64,000 nucleotides of DNA, taken from Hazenella coriacea. GTDB lineage: Bacteria; Bacillota; Bacilli; Thermoactinomycetales; Thermoactinomycetaceae. The notes below the pieces were generated by a model, which saw nothing but the letters and a program-made list of their open reading frames with translations, was not told where the DNA came from and did no database searches. Where the stretch lies: positions 496,001-560,000 of the forward strand of contig NZ_SMAG01000001.1 of NCBI RefSeq assembly GCF_004341825.1, in the 5' to 3' direction. Both the position numbers and the translations under genes were made by a program. Below are positions 53,386 through 63,116 of the stretch, piece after piece; within the stretch, counting starts at the first letter, position 1; every line of letters begins with the position of its first letter.

Positions 53386-55008
53386 TTATTTCTTCCCTTC
53401 CACATAAGCCCACTTATAAGAATAATCTGGTCCAATCGCGTGTCTTACTAAGCCTTTGACATGAGGTTTTTCAAGGAAGATTAAACCTCTAAAGTAGATT
53501 GGAGCAACACCGTAATCTTCTAAGAAGATTTTTTCTGCTTTGATGAGGTCTTGGCCACGCTCTTCAAAGTTTGCATTGTTTTTCGATTTTTTCACTAATG
53601 CATCAAATTCTGGGTTACTCCACTTACCACGGTTAAAGCTGTTTCCAGTGGTGAAAAGATCAACATAAGTCATTGGGTCGTTGAAGTCTGCACCCCAACC
53701 AGATAGTAAGATGTCAAATTTGCCGTCTTTACCACGTTGTAGACGCTCTTTAAATGGTACAGAGGTGATTTTGACGTTCGCACCTACATTCACACGTAAT
53801 TGTTCTTTAACATACTCTAGGTTACGCTTAGCACCCGTGGTGTCATCACCTACAAGCTCAAAAGCTTGATTTGGATCCATGTTAAGCTCTTTCATACCTT
53901 CTGCCCAAAGCTTTTTCGCTTCAGCTGGATCAAATCTAACTGCATCAAATTTGGCTACATCACGGTATTTTTGAGTGTCATTTAACTTAATATCTACAGG
54001 AACAAGACCCGTTGCAGGGATTGAACCGTTTTTCAAGATTTCATTTACATATTTATCTCTATCAATACCAAGTGTGATTGCTTGGCGGATTTTCTTATTT
54101 TGGAAAGCAGGCTTCGTTTGGTTCATTTCTAGATACCAAGAAGAAGATTGCTCCACATTAATTTTTTCTTTGTGATCTTTGTATTTATCTACAAACTCAC
54201 CTGGAATTGGTGCCACATCAACTTTATTAGTTGTATAAAGGTTGATTCCAGTTGGGCCATCCTTTACAATATCAAAGTTGATCTGTTCTAACTTAACAGT
54301 TTTTACATCCCAGTAACCAGTGTTTTTCTTTAACACGAAGTTTTGGTTATGTTTCCATTCAGACAGAACAAATGGACCATTGTAAACTAAGTTACCAGCT
54401 TCTAAAGAATATTTGTCACCATATTTCTCAACAATATCTTTCCGTTGTGGTAAGTATGTTGGAAAACCGAGTAAGTCTTTGAAGTAAGGAATTGGGCTTT
54501 CCAAGGTTACTTCCAACGTTTTTTCGTCTTTCGCTTTAACTCCTACTTCATCAGCAGTTCCATTTTGTGTATTATATTTCTCAGCGTTTTTCACTGGGTA
54601 AAGAATGTATGCATACTCAGAAGCGGTTGCTGGATCTAGTGCACGTTTCCAAGCATATTCAAAGTCATGAGCAGTTACAGGTTTTCCATCGCTCCATTGT
54701 GCATCACGAAGTTTGAAAGTATAAGTTAATTTATCTTCACTTTCTTGTGGCTCTTCAGCCGCTATTCCCAATGTAGGATTTCCATCTTGTCCGATCCGGT
54801 AAAGACCTTCCATGGTGTTGTTCAGAATATTAAATGATACCGAGTCTGTGGTTTTGGCACTATCAAGACCTGGTGGTTCTTGTGCCTCAAGCATGTTTAG
54901 AACTTGCTCGTTACTCGCGCTATCGGAACCACCTCCGCAAGCGGATAATACTAGTACAGCTACTAATAAAATAGCTAACAAGGACGAGAATCTTAATCTC
55001 TTGCTCAT
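53386..55008 (-). CDS. oppA: Oligopeptide-binding lipoprotein OppA
   Basis: A 540-residue substrate-binding lipoprotein. Signal peptide ends in the lipobox LVLSACGGG (Cys about residue 24), then the SBP_bac_5 fold: LTYTFKLRDAQWSDGKPVTA, FEYAWKRALDP, ITLGIDRDKYV, LLSGWGADFNDPMTY. SD AGGGGG is 7-8 bases before the ATG. First gene of oppABCDF. Closely related to the protein encoded at 55507. Confidence 0.93.
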   Translation of the reverse strand: MSKRLRFSSLLAILLVAVLVLSACGGGSDSASNEQVLNMLEAQEPPGLDSAKTTDSVSFNILNNTMEGLYRIGQDGNPTLGIAAEEPQESEDKLTYTFKLRDAQWSDGKPVTAHDFEYAWKRALDPATASEYAYILYPVKNAEKYNTQNGTADEVGVKAKDEKTLEVTLESPIPYFKDLLGFPTYLPQRKDIVEKYGDKYSLEAGNLVYNGPFVLSEWKHNQNFVLKKNTGYWDVKTVKLEQINFDIVKDGPTGINLYTTNKVDVAPIPGEFVDKYKDHKEKINVEQSSSWYLEMNQTKPAFQNKKIRQAITLGIDRDKYVNEILKNGSIPATGLVPVDIKLNDTQKYRDVAKFDAVRFDPAEAKKLWAEGMKELNMDPNQAFELVGDDTTGAKRNLEYVKEQLRVNVGANVKITSVPFKERLQRGKDGKFDILLSGWGADFNDPMTYVDLFTTGNSFNRGKWSNPEFDALVKKSKNNANFEERGQDLIKAEKIFLEDYGVAPIYFRGLIFLEKPHVKGLVRHAIGPDYSYKWAYVEGKK

Positions 55009-55506
55009 TGGTTTACCCCCTTAGATAAAATGAATATATAGTTTAGACCCAAATGGTCTTAAACCCAATTTTGAATGTGTAGGTTATTTCCCCTTTTTTA
55101 GAAAAATTACACTACCATTTTCAATGATATTAAAAAAAATTTCGCTTACTCCCATTCCAAAAGAAAAAATGTTGGGGAGAAGTAAACAACTTGTGAACAA
55201 AACGTGTAAATCAGCGTAAATTTCAAACAATTTTATCTTTAGTCGTTAGGGGTATTTCGTATCGCATATTTATATTAAACTCATAATTGAATCATTTGTA
55301 AAGTGTAATGTTTTGGAAATATAGATGAAAAGATTCAGAAAAGACAGCCAATCTCTTTCGCTCTGCTAAAATCATAGTTTTTTCATCAATTTACAATAAA
55401 AAATATCTTTTCCGTTCGAGATCACGAAAGTTAAAAAATTTTCCCTTTCCAATAAAAAAACGAACTTTCGCCATGCACAAAATCGAAAGTTCGTTCAAAA
55501 ATTACC
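55009..55506. other. 498-base opp promoter region
   Basis: Gap between oppA and the second oppA-like gene. It contains a small hairpin TTTAGACC / GGTCTTAAA at 55042-55062 near the oppA start and the terminator at 55460-55494. The rest is AT-rich with no conserved RNA that I recognise. Confidence 0.4.
55460..55494 (-). terminator. Terminator of the second oppA gene
   Basis: ACGAACTTTCG / CGAAAGTTCGT, followed on the minus strand by TTTTTTTA. Confidence 0.85.
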
Positions 55507-57174
55507 TTACTTATCTTGTTGTTTTGCTATATACGCCCATTTTAGACTGAGAGTAGCTCCATACGGATGACGATAAACTTCTTTGACTTTCGTCTTTTGT
55601 AGTATAGATTCGGACATATAGTAGAGAGGTGCAATGGTAGTATCACCATTTTGGACACCCACTAACTTCTGCTCCGCTTGTAATAAATATTTAAACTGTT
55701 CCTCTTGGGTTTTAGCCATTTTTGCTTGTTGAATGAGTTGATCATATTGTGGATTTTTATACCGAGTATGGTTCATCGAGTTATCACTCGTCCAAATATC
55801 TAAAAAGCTCATTGGATCGTTATAGTCAGCACCCCAGCCACTTAACATTAAATCAAACTCACCTTTAGTTGCTTTCTCTAATCTCACTTTCAAAGGAGGT
55901 GAATCTAATTTGACATCCAATCCCAGAATCTTTTGCAATTGATCTTTGATCGTAAGCGCAACATTTTTAGAAGTAGTTGTATCAGTACAAACTAACACGA
56001 CTCGATCTGGTGCCTTGGTTAGACCTAGTTCTTTTAATCCTGTTTTAAAGTATTGTTGAGCCAATTCGGTATTCGGTGAAATCACTTCTCCATGACTACG
56101 AAAGGATTTATTACCTGCCCCATTCAGAGAGGGTGGAACCATGGATAAAGCTGGAGCTGAGCCATCTTTTAAGATCCCTTGAGTAATATCTTGTCGATCA
56201 ATAGCAAGAGAAATTGCCTTTCGAATATTAGCATTATTAGTAAATGATTTGCTATGATTCATTTGAACATAAAAAGTTGAGGCATGATCCACTTTTACAT
56301 AATCGGGACTTTGTTTAAAGGCATCAACAAAAGCTTGATCCAACATAGCCGTATCTACTTGTCCTGCATTATATAAGTTGATCCCTAAAGCTACATCTTT
56401 CACTGTGTACAATTCAACCGTGTTTAAGTAAACGGAATTTTTGTCCCAGTACTGTTCATTTTTAGTTAAGACCCATTTACTCTGGGATTGGCTTTTGAGT
56501 ACAAATGGTCCATTGTAAAGCATATTTTCAGGCTGTAGTGCATATTGATCGCCGAATTTTTTATGGATGTCTTCTCTGATCGGAAGAAATGTAGGCAGTG
56601 TGATTACGCTGAGAAAATTAAACATGGGTCGCTTCAATGTTACTGTAAGAGTTTGGTCATCTTTAGCTTTGATCCCCACTTGATTGACTGTTGCTTTTGT
56701 AGGTTTTCCATTCTCATCTTGTCCAATATGATATTCTTGTGCATTTTTAATCGGGTAGAATAGATGTGCATACTGGGATGCTGTCTTAGGATCAAGGACC
56801 CGCTTCCAAGCATATTCAAAGTCTTTGGCTGTTACAGACTTTCCGTCGCTCCATTTAGCATCTTCTCGTAATTTAAAAGTATAAGTCATCTTATCTTCAC
56901 TAATTTCCACATCTTCAGCGATTCCATTTTCCGGTTGATTCGTCTTCCCTGACCGCATAAGTCCTTCTTGGATATTGTTTAACACATCCATGGAAGCAGT
57001 ATCAATAGCTATACCACTATCCAACGTAGGAATACTTGCGGGGATCGACAACCGAAGTACTTGATTTTCAGCAAGTGAAGCTTCTTTATCACCCGAACTA
57101 CTAACACTACAACCAGTAATGACTAAACTTGTGGAAAGAACAAGCCCAATCAGGGATTTCCACTTCCCTTTCAT
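55507..57174 (-). CDS. Second oligopeptide-binding lipoprotein (OppA paralogue)
   Basis: A 555-residue solute-binding lipoprotein with lipobox LVITGCSVSS (Cys about residue 22). SBP_bac_5 blocks: MTYTFKLREDAKWSDGKSVTA, FEYAWKRVLDP, LAIDRQDITQG, LSGWGADYNDPMSFLD. It resembles the neighbouring OppA throughout and likely arose by duplication; it has its own promoter and terminator and may deliver other peptides to the same OppBCDF. The ATG at 57174 is 9 bases from AGGGGG. Confidence 0.9.
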   Translation of the reverse strand: MKGKWKSLIGLVLSTSLVITGCSVSSSGDKEASLAENQVLRLSIPASIPTLDSGIAIDTASMDVLNNIQEGLMRSGKTNQPENGIAEDVEISEDKMTYTFKLREDAKWSDGKSVTAKDFEYAWKRVLDPKTASQYAHLFYPIKNAQEYHIGQDENGKPTKATVNQVGIKAKDDQTLTVTLKRPMFNFLSVITLPTFLPIREDIHKKFGDQYALQPENMLYNGPFVLKSQSQSKWVLTKNEQYWDKNSVYLNTVELYTVKDVALGINLYNAGQVDTAMLDQAFVDAFKQSPDYVKVDHASTFYVQMNHSKSFTNNANIRKAISLAIDRQDITQGILKDGSAPALSMVPPSLNGAGNKSFRSHGEVISPNTELAQQYFKTGLKELGLTKAPDRVVLVCTDTTTSKNVALTIKDQLQKILGLDVKLDSPPLKVRLEKATKGEFDLMLSGWGADYNDPMSFLDIWTSDNSMNHTRYKNPQYDQLIQQAKMAKTQEEQFKYLLQAEQKLVGVQNGDTTIAPLYYMSESILQKTKVKEVYRHPYGATLSLKWAYIAKQQDK

Positions 57175-57357
57175 GTTGCAGGACCCCCTATTCTGCTCCA
57201 ATAGTTACACGCTTTTCTGACAATTATTTTTTTCTTGATATAAAACATTTGACTTGTTAAGTATAAATGAATCGGTTCTAATATAAAAGAGTATAACAAA
57301 AATATGTCAGAGGTAGGACGTAATTTCATATAAAATCCAAAAAAAGGAGTGAGTCTA

Positions 57358-57714
57358 CTGTATAAATTAATAGGAATTATTCTGGCTAATTTAACCTTAT
57401 CTTTCGGAATCACATTTTTTGCATCTGGGATGAATCCTTTTGACTGGAGTAACCAAGTCTTTATTATTGGAGGACTTCAACTTGTGATCGCTGGTTCCAT
57501 TTATGTGATCCAAGGCGGATTTTTTGAAAACTTTACCGCAGGATATAAAAAATTGATAAAACCTGGACAAGTACATTCTTCAGATGAACTTTTTAATGAT
57601 GATGAAGATCAATTTGACAAGAAGAAGCTAGCACAGATCCTAAAACAAGTGAAATGGGTTACTTTTATTTCTGGACTTGTGTTAAGTTTGTCTGCTTTTA
57701 TCATCTATTCGTAG
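57358..57714 (+). CDS. DUF3899-like membrane protein
   Basis: About 118 residues. Two N-terminal TMs (LIGIILANLTLSFGITFFA; VFIIGGLQLVIAGSIYV) and a third at the C-terminus (VTFISGLVLSLSAFIIYS), with an acidic loop (DELFNDDEDQFDKKK) between, as in DUF3899. There is no ATG/GTG/TTG with good spacing: a GTG at 57349 lies inside the SD AAAGGAG, while the CTG at 57358 is 8 bases from it, so CTG is a candidate start. Confidence 0.7.
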   Translation: MYKLIGIILANLTLSFGITFFASGMNPFDWSNQVFIIGGLQLVIAGSIYVIQGGFFENFTAGYKKLIKPGQVHSSDELFNDDEDQFDKKKLAQILKQVKWVTFISGLVLSLSAFIIYS

Positions 57715-57799
57715 ACAAATGGGTCTTTCAAATGCCGTAGAATCGGTGAGGACGATAGTTGTGTCCATACTCGACGTTCACCATTTTTAAAAATAGAAA

Positions 57800-57823
57800 G
57801 AGCGTAGTTCACTCACTACGCTC
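57800..57823. terminator. Bidirectional terminator
   Basis: GAGCGTAGT / ACTACGCTC with a 6-base loop and AT-rich flanks on both sides. It overlaps the final codons of the PqqD-like gene. Confidence 0.75.
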
Positions 57824-58177
57824 AATCCAATAAATCCAACCATTTGCCTCCACAATCTCCAAGAACTTAATCAATCTAGGGAAAATAGGCTCAGCATCTC
57901 CACTAAAATTCTTTTTGATTTCTTCTCCTAATTCAGCTACTGTATACCGACCCTCACAATTCTTTAATACAAAACTACCCAACGAATCCAAATGAACCGT
58001 TCGATATTTGGGTTGTTTTAAAAAACGAATCGATAACTTCTCGATCCAATTCTTTCTAGGAAGCAAGATTTTTAGCTTTTCAGGAGCTTGGGGAAGCGGT
58101 TGGAGAATATACTCACTCTTTAACACTGGAATCATGTCAAAGATGTTTTGCTTTGATTTTTTTTTGGAAAACACCAT
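57809..58177 (-). CDS. PqqD-like peptide-binding protein
   Basis: A 122-residue protein whose C-terminal 90 residues fit the PqqD (RRE-type) winged-helix fold: HLDSLGSFVLKNCEGRYTVAELGEEI, then FLEIVEANGWIYWI. RREs bind precursor peptides for maturases, yet no radical SAM or other RiPP enzyme is near. It is 13 bases downstream of the OPT transporter, suggesting a shared operon. Confidence 0.8.
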   Translation of the reverse strand: MVFSKKKSKQNIFDMIPVLKSEYILQPLPQAPEKLKILLPRKNWIEKLSIRFLKQPKYRTVHLDSLGSFVLKNCEGRYTVAELGEEIKKNFSGDAEPIFPRLIKFLEIVEANGWIYWIERSE

Positions 58178-58190
58178 ACACTTCCTCTGG

Positions 58191-60080
58191 TCACCCTTGT
58201 TCAGGCTTTTTTACAAATTTAACTGTTACAAACCAAAGTAAAGCTGTCAAACCTAAAAAGAGTGAGAATGGTAGGATATCATTATCTATTTTGACCGGTG
58301 CATCTGGATTAATCCATCCTGGAACAATCATCATCGCAATAATGACACTAATCAAAGCTTCTCCAGCAATTAAACCAGAAGCAAATAACGTTCCAGTTTC
58401 TTCACGTAGCTTTCTTAAGCCATCATTTTTAATCCATGACTGAGTTACCCAACGTACGATACCACCAATCATAATCGGAGCGCTTACCGAAAGTGGGAGA
58501 TAGAAGCCAACGGCAATGGTTAGTGAATTAATCCCCAAGAATTCAAGGGAGATCGCTAACGCTGCCCCAATCAAAATTAGCTCCCATGGTAAGTTCCCAG
58601 ACATCAAACCTTCAGCAATGATTTTCATCAAAACAGCTTTAGGCGCAGGTAACTCATTTCCACCAATCCCATAAGCCGTATCAAACAAGACCAAAAAGTA
58701 ACCAATTAGCAGTCCACTTGCGACTACTCCGATCATCATCGCAATTTGCTGTTTCCAAGGAGTACCTCCTACGAGATAACCCGTTTTTAAGTCTTGAGAG
58801 ATATCTCCTGCAACTGCTAATGCTACACAGACAATCGCAGCTACGATAATGGATGCCACCATACCCGCTTGTCCACTCATTCCAGAGGCTTTAAAGATGA
58901 TTGTCACAATTAATAAAGTGGCAATAGTCATCCCCGAAACAGGCATGGATGAGCTACCTACAATCCCAACGATTCGGGAGGCAACAGCTACAAACAAGAA
59001 ACCAAAGATCGCAATGGCAAGCGCTCCAATGATCCCCACATCGGTGATAGGAGTAAATGCAATGACAAGAATTAAACTTGTAATCCCTATGATCAAATAA
59101 GGGGTTGGAATATCGCGATCTGTTCGTTCATAACTAATACCTGCTTGACCCTTTTTCCGCATCGCAGATACTGTATCTCGAATCGATGTAAACAGCATAG
59201 GAAGTGTTTTTGCTAGTGTAATTAAACCAGCCATTGCAACTGCACCCGCACCAATATAACGAATATAGTTTGCGTAAATATCCCCTGCACTTAATTGACT
59301 AATTGGTTGTTCCGCAGGATAAAAGGTAGTAGGACTCCCTGAAACAAAGAACGAAATCATAGGAATAAAAACGAGCGATGCTAATAATCCCCCAGCAATC
59401 ATCTGTCCGGCGATTCGTGGACCAATAATATAACCTACACCTAACAGAGCTGGCATTGCATCCAATCCTAGAAAAGCGTTTTTATATCCAATGATTTTGG
59501 TCTCCACCGATGTTTTAAATAATTTTAAACCATCTCCAAGAGCTTTAAATAACCCACCCACGATAAATCCTGAAAAAATGAGACGAGCGCTCGTCCCACC
59601 TTTTTCTCCTGACTTTAATACTTCAGCACAAGCGGTTCCTTCAGGATAAGGTAAGGTTTCATGTTCATTAACGATCAGGAGTCTACGAAGGGGAACCATC
59701 ATAAACACCCCTAGTAATCCACCTGTTAAGGCTATAAAAGCAATCATCGACTGACTAGGAGATAAGTCCCACAAATAAAGAGCAGGAATCGTAAAGATCG
59801 CTCCTGCTGCAACTGCTTCCCCCGCTGTAGTCATCGTTTGTACAATGTTATTCTCTAAAATCGATTTACGTCGAAAAATCCCACGCAAAATGGCTAATGA
59901 TATAACCGCAGCAGGAATCGATGCACTAACTGTTAAACCGATTTTTAACCCTAAATAAGCATTTGCAGCCCCAAAAACGATCGCCAAAACAATTCCTAAA
60001 ATAACAGCAAAAACCGTCAATTCTGGTAGTGATTTGGCGGCCGGCACATAGGGGACAAATGGCTTAGATTTTTGATTCAC
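58191..60080 (-). CDS. OPT-family oligopeptide transporter
   Basis: About 629 residues with about 15 membrane segments. Family features: AAKSLPELTVFAVILGIVLAIVFGAANAYLGLKIG condensed at the start, NNIVQTMTTAGEAVAAG, LPYPEGTACAEVL, SSSMPVSGMT and GSGWE-free C-terminus. OPT proteins import oligopeptides or metal chelates with protons. The GTG at 60080 is 8 bases from AGAGGCGG; the GTG at 60089 overlaps that SD. It is followed by the PqqD-like gene. Confidence 0.9.
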   Translation of the reverse strand: MNQKSKPFVPYVPAAKSLPELTVFAVILGIVLAIVFGAANAYLGLKIGLTVSASIPAAVISLAILRGIFRRKSILENNIVQTMTTAGEAVAAGAIFTIPALYLWDLSPSQSMIAFIALTGGLLGVFMMVPLRRLLIVNEHETLPYPEGTACAEVLKSGEKGGTSARLIFSGFIVGGLFKALGDGLKLFKTSVETKIIGYKNAFLGLDAMPALLGVGYIIGPRIAGQMIAGGLLASLVFIPMISFFVSGSPTTFYPAEQPISQLSAGDIYANYIRYIGAGAVAMAGLITLAKTLPMLFTSIRDTVSAMRKKGQAGISYERTDRDIPTPYLIIGITSLILVIAFTPITDVGIIGALAIAIFGFLFVAVASRIVGIVGSSSMPVSGMTIATLLIVTIIFKASGMSGQAGMVASIIVAAIVCVALAVAGDISQDLKTGYLVGGTPWKQQIAMMIGVVASGLLIGYFLVLFDTAYGIGGNELPAPKAVLMKIIAEGLMSGNLPWELILIGAALAISLEFLGINSLTIAVGFYLPLSVSAPIMIGGIVRWVTQSWIKNDGLRKLREETGTLFASGLIAGEALISVIIAMMIVPGWINPDAPVKIDNDILPFSLFLGLTALLWFVTVKFVKKPEQG

Positions 60081-60201
60081 CAATGACACCGCCTCTTAAA
60101 AATTTATTGAAAATTTTATCTATAAGTAGAACACTTTTCTATCATAACACATATTAATTTTGGGATAAATTGTATTATTTTTCTCATCATTCACATAAAA
60201 A

Positions 60202-60224
60202 ATGACAGCTTATCTAGCTGTCAT
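60202..60224 (-). terminator. Terminator overlapping a stop codon
   Basis: ATGACAGCT / AGCTGTCAT with a 5-base loop; on the minus strand TTTTTT follows. The stem includes the last codons and stop of the CotS-like gene. Confidence 0.85.
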
Positions 60225-61298
60225 CCAATCTATTTCTGGTATTGTTTTTGCAAAACAATCTCTAGCAATATCAGAAAATAACCCAATTAACTTAACTTTC
60301 TTCTCCTCGATCATCGTTGCCCATTGAATGGGTTGAGTCGCTGTATGAAGAGAGATCGCTTCTTGATCATATATAGCTGATAAAACTTGATATAATTTCT
60401 CGGGAAATAAGAGCGACGCATATATTAAAGCATATTCAGATTCATCTAAAGGAGATATATCCTGATAACCTTTCAAGACAGCTTCCAACACAGAGCGACT
60501 TCCTGTCTGACCATAGGCATAAAGAAGCCATGATGCTAAGTCCTTCGCTCGTACATCTGAGTTGCATTCATTCCAATCAATTAAATGAATATGCTCATGT
60601 TCATCTAAAAGTAAATGATGTCGACTCAGATTGTTATGACATACTTTTCCGTGTTCAGCTACTTGTAAACAAAGGGTATCTCCATCCAATTGTTCATAAT
60701 ACTGAAGGACATTTTCCATCAAACCCGTAATATACGCTGATGAATCAAGCCATAGTTGGTCTACTTCGGAAGGAGTGTCTGTCCATTGGGCAGCAAGGCG
60801 AAATACTTCTGCCCTTTGATAAAAACGATTCCAATCATTGGACCATTTCCCTATTCGCTCAAACATTCGATCTCTTTGATGTGGAACAAACCCACGTGTA
60901 TATTGATGAAAGTGTGCAATTCCTTTAGAGGCCTGTTTCCAATCATCAGCACTTTTCAAAGAAATCGGATTCGCTTCAATCCAAGGCAACAAGACATAGC
61001 TATGACAAAATCCATCAAAGTAAGGCTTATGTGAACGTGTTAAGATCGGAGAAGGGATTCGAGGGTGTTGCGGCTTTACTTTACCTACATGTTCAGCGAC
61101 ATCAGTAACGAAATACCACCTCTTTTTTTCACCATCGCGAACCCGTTTCAGAGCAACTGTGCCCAAGTCCGTTGTACATTTGAGAACTCCTTTGCAAGGT
61201 TCCGCAGAGGTCATACGCACTCCAAAGTGGTGTTCAAGCCATTCAACTAGTCTCGATTCCCCAGTCCAATTTGAAATATCTCTTTTTAAATTTGACAT
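60210..61298 (-). CDS. CotS/YutH-type spore-coat kinase relative
   Basis: About 362 residues of the CotS/CotI/YutH branch of the APH fold. N-lobe LGTVALKRVRDGEKK has a lysine. The catalytic loop region reads VCHNNLSRHHLLL, where the canonical H-x-D-x4-N has Asn and His instead of Asp and Asn; HLIDWNEC supplies the metal-site Asp. So it may be a pseudokinase. Start ATG 61298 (GGTGAGGG upstream). YutG is encoded nearby, as yutH and yutG are in Bacillus. Confidence 0.75.
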   Translation of the reverse strand: MSNLKRDISNWTGESRLVEWLEHHFGVRMTSAEPCKGVLKCTTDLGTVALKRVRDGEKKRWYFVTDVAEHVGKVKPQHPRIPSPILTRSHKPYFDGFCHSYVLLPWIEANPISLKSADDWKQASKGIAHFHQYTRGFVPHQRDRMFERIGKWSNDWNRFYQRAEVFRLAAQWTDTPSEVDQLWLDSSAYITGLMENVLQYYEQLDGDTLCLQVAEHGKVCHNNLSRHHLLLDEHEHIHLIDWNECNSDVRAKDLASWLLYAYGQTGSRSVLEAVLKGYQDISPLDESEYALIYASLLFPEKLYQVLSAIYDQEAISLHTATQPIQWATMIEEKKVKLIGLFSDIARDCFAKTIPEIDWMTAR

Positions 61299-61366
61299 AA
61301 TTCCCTCACCTCTACTCTTCTTCATCGTATGTAAGAGCTAAGGAAAGGTGCCTATATTTCAAAAAG

Positions 61367-61500
61367 GAAGAGGAGAAGTCCACTCTCCCCTTTGATTCAA
61401 GTCTCTCAAAGAAAAGTTGCCTCCTTTTCCTTCATCGAAGAGTGCTGTTAAGGTGTAGGACAAAGTCATTTCGTGCGAAAGATCGATTCCTGACTATAGA
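61367..61500 (+). repeat. Intergenic repeat family 1, copy D
   Basis: Blocks in order: GGAAGAGGAGAAGTCC, ACTCTCCCCTTTGATTC, CTCAAAGAAAAGTTGCCTCC, TTTTCCTTCATCGAAGAGTG, GGACAAAGTCATTTCG, CGAAAGATCGATTCCTGACTATAG. It fills the gap between the CotS-like and SDR genes. Confidence 0.7.
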
Positions 61501-61587
61501 GAAATCGACACGACTGATCAAATCGTTCTTCTTTTGCTATCTAACCTTTTTCATCAGGTATTAACTAAATCTAGCTCCGGAGCTACT

Positions 61588-62367
61588 CTAAGCTTTTACT
61601 TTCGAAACAGGATGAATCACGTCTAATCCACCTGTCACATGAATCAAGTTTCCGGTAACAAAATCGGAGTCTTCCTGACATAAAAATTGAATGACTCTCG
61701 CTATATCTTCACCTGAACCAGGTCGACCACGCGGAGTTTCCTCATCTTTTACATGAATGACGTCCTGAATCCTCATTTCTTTATGTTCACCTACAATATC
61801 TCCAGGACAAACCATATTGACTGAAATTCCAAATGGAGCTTCTTCTACTGCCAATGTTTTGGTTAGAGAGGCTAGACCTGTTTTTGCAGCCGCATAAGCA
61901 GATCGATCTGGCCACGCTGGCGCTTCTCCAATCCTTCCAAAACCAAATAAGATGACACGCCCTGACTTCTGTTTTCTCATCTGTGGAATGACTTGATGAC
62001 ACATCCACATAGCACTCAATAAGTTCCCTTGAACCATCTGTTGCAATTCTTCAAGTGAATGATCTACAAACCATTTTCTTTGTCTAATAAAAGGGCCTAC
62101 CGCATGAATCAGGACATCAATCCGCCCCCAGCGATGAATCGTTTCTTCAACTAGTCTCTTCGCCTCATCTGGATGACTTACATCTGCAGGGATTGGAATG
62201 GCTTGACCCCCTAAGTTTTGAATCTCCTCTATGACTTGTTCAAGCCGATCATCTAAATGGCGACTATTACAAACAATATCCCATTTTTTTTCAGCTAAAA
62301 GAAGGGCTGCCATCTTCCCTAAACCGCTTGAACAACCTGTGACCAAAGCTACCTGATTTTGCTTCAT
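61588..62367 (-). CDS. SDR-family oxidoreductase (FabG-like)
   Basis: A 259-residue classical short-chain dehydrogenase. NADP loop VTGCSSGLGKMAA (about residues 9-21) with a basic residue after strand 2 (CNSRHLDD) suggesting NADPH, the NNAG-site replaced by HAVG, a catalytic Tyr-x3-Lys in RSAYAAAKTG. Start MKQNQ at 62367; an ATG 21 bases earlier overlaps the purine-rich SD. Substrate unknown; it resembles Bacillus reductases of the 3-oxoacyl/short-alcohol type. Confidence 0.85.
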   Translation of the reverse strand: MKQNQVALVTGCSSGLGKMAALLLAEKKWDIVCNSRHLDDRLEQVIEEIQNLGGQAIPIPADVSHPDEAKRLVEETIHRWGRIDVLIHAVGPFIRQRKWFVDHSLEELQQMVQGNLLSAMWMCHQVIPQMRKQKSGRVILFGFGRIGEAPAWPDRSAYAAAKTGLASLTKTLAVEEAPFGISVNMVCPGDIVGEHKEMRIQDVIHVKDEETPRGRPGSGEDIARVIQFLCQEDSDFVTGNLIHVTGGLDVIHPVSKVKA

Positions 62368-62548
62368 CGTATTAACCATCCTCTCCATATATTCTTCATG
62401 GGTAAGTTACCTATTTTACTACTTTGTATGGTGGTAATCGAAAGTTGTTGGTTCAAAAACAGTTATTCCCCTTATTCATAATCTCCTGTCCGATTAGGCA
62501 AAGATAACATTAGGTCATGAAAAAATGAAATGAAAGGAGTAAGTAAAA

Positions 62549-63064
62549 ATGGAGATAAAGAGGAAAGAATTATCTAGCTCTGACATGGAAGTATATCAAA
62601 CTACACAGGAGTGGATCAAAAAAAGAGGAGTTTCTTTAGAAGAAATTGCTGACCTCACTTATTATCTACAAAAGGACTTTTACACTGATCTTACCATCGA
62701 AGAATGCTTGGAGCATGTAAAACAGGTACTAAAAAAAAGAGAAGTACAAAACGCTGTTTTAACAGGAATTCAATTAGATATTCTTGCAGAGAAAAAAATA
62801 CTCTCAGAACCTTTACAAGACATGATTTTCCGTGATGAAAGCTTATATGGAATTGATGAAGTTTTATCTGTTGCCATCTTAAACGTTTATGGAAGTATTG
62901 GTCTAACCAACTATGGATATATTGACCGAATTAAGCCTGGGGTATTGGGAAGGTTAAATGATCAAAGCTCAGGAGAAGTTCATACATTTTTAGATGATAT
63001 TGCTGGTGCGATTGCTGCCGCTGCTGCTTCCCGTCTGGCTCACAACCGTCAGGGAGAAGACTAA
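62549..63064 (+). CDS. yutG: Phosphatidylglycerophosphatase A-like protein YutG
   Basis: A 171-residue protein of the PgpA family in the compact Firmicutes form. LQKDFYTDLTIEECLEHV, NVYGSIGLTNYGYIDRIKPG and HTFLDDIAGAIAAAAASRLAH match Bacillus YutG; the acidic DD pair lies in the last block. It is thought to act on phosphatidylglycerophosphate in cardiolipin/PG synthesis. No clear TM helices. SD AAAGGAG 9 bases before the ATG. Confidence 0.88.
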   Translation: MEIKRKELSSSDMEVYQTTQEWIKKRGVSLEEIADLTYYLQKDFYTDLTIEECLEHVKQVLKKREVQNAVLTGIQLDILAEKKILSEPLQDMIFRDESLYGIDEVLSVAILNVYGSIGLTNYGYIDRIKPGVLGRLNDQSSGEVHTFLDDIAGAIAAAAASRLAHNRQGED

Positions 63065-63116
63065 TCATCATTTACTCTCTATAAACCTTTAGTCACATAT
63101 TAATTCAAATCCCCTG

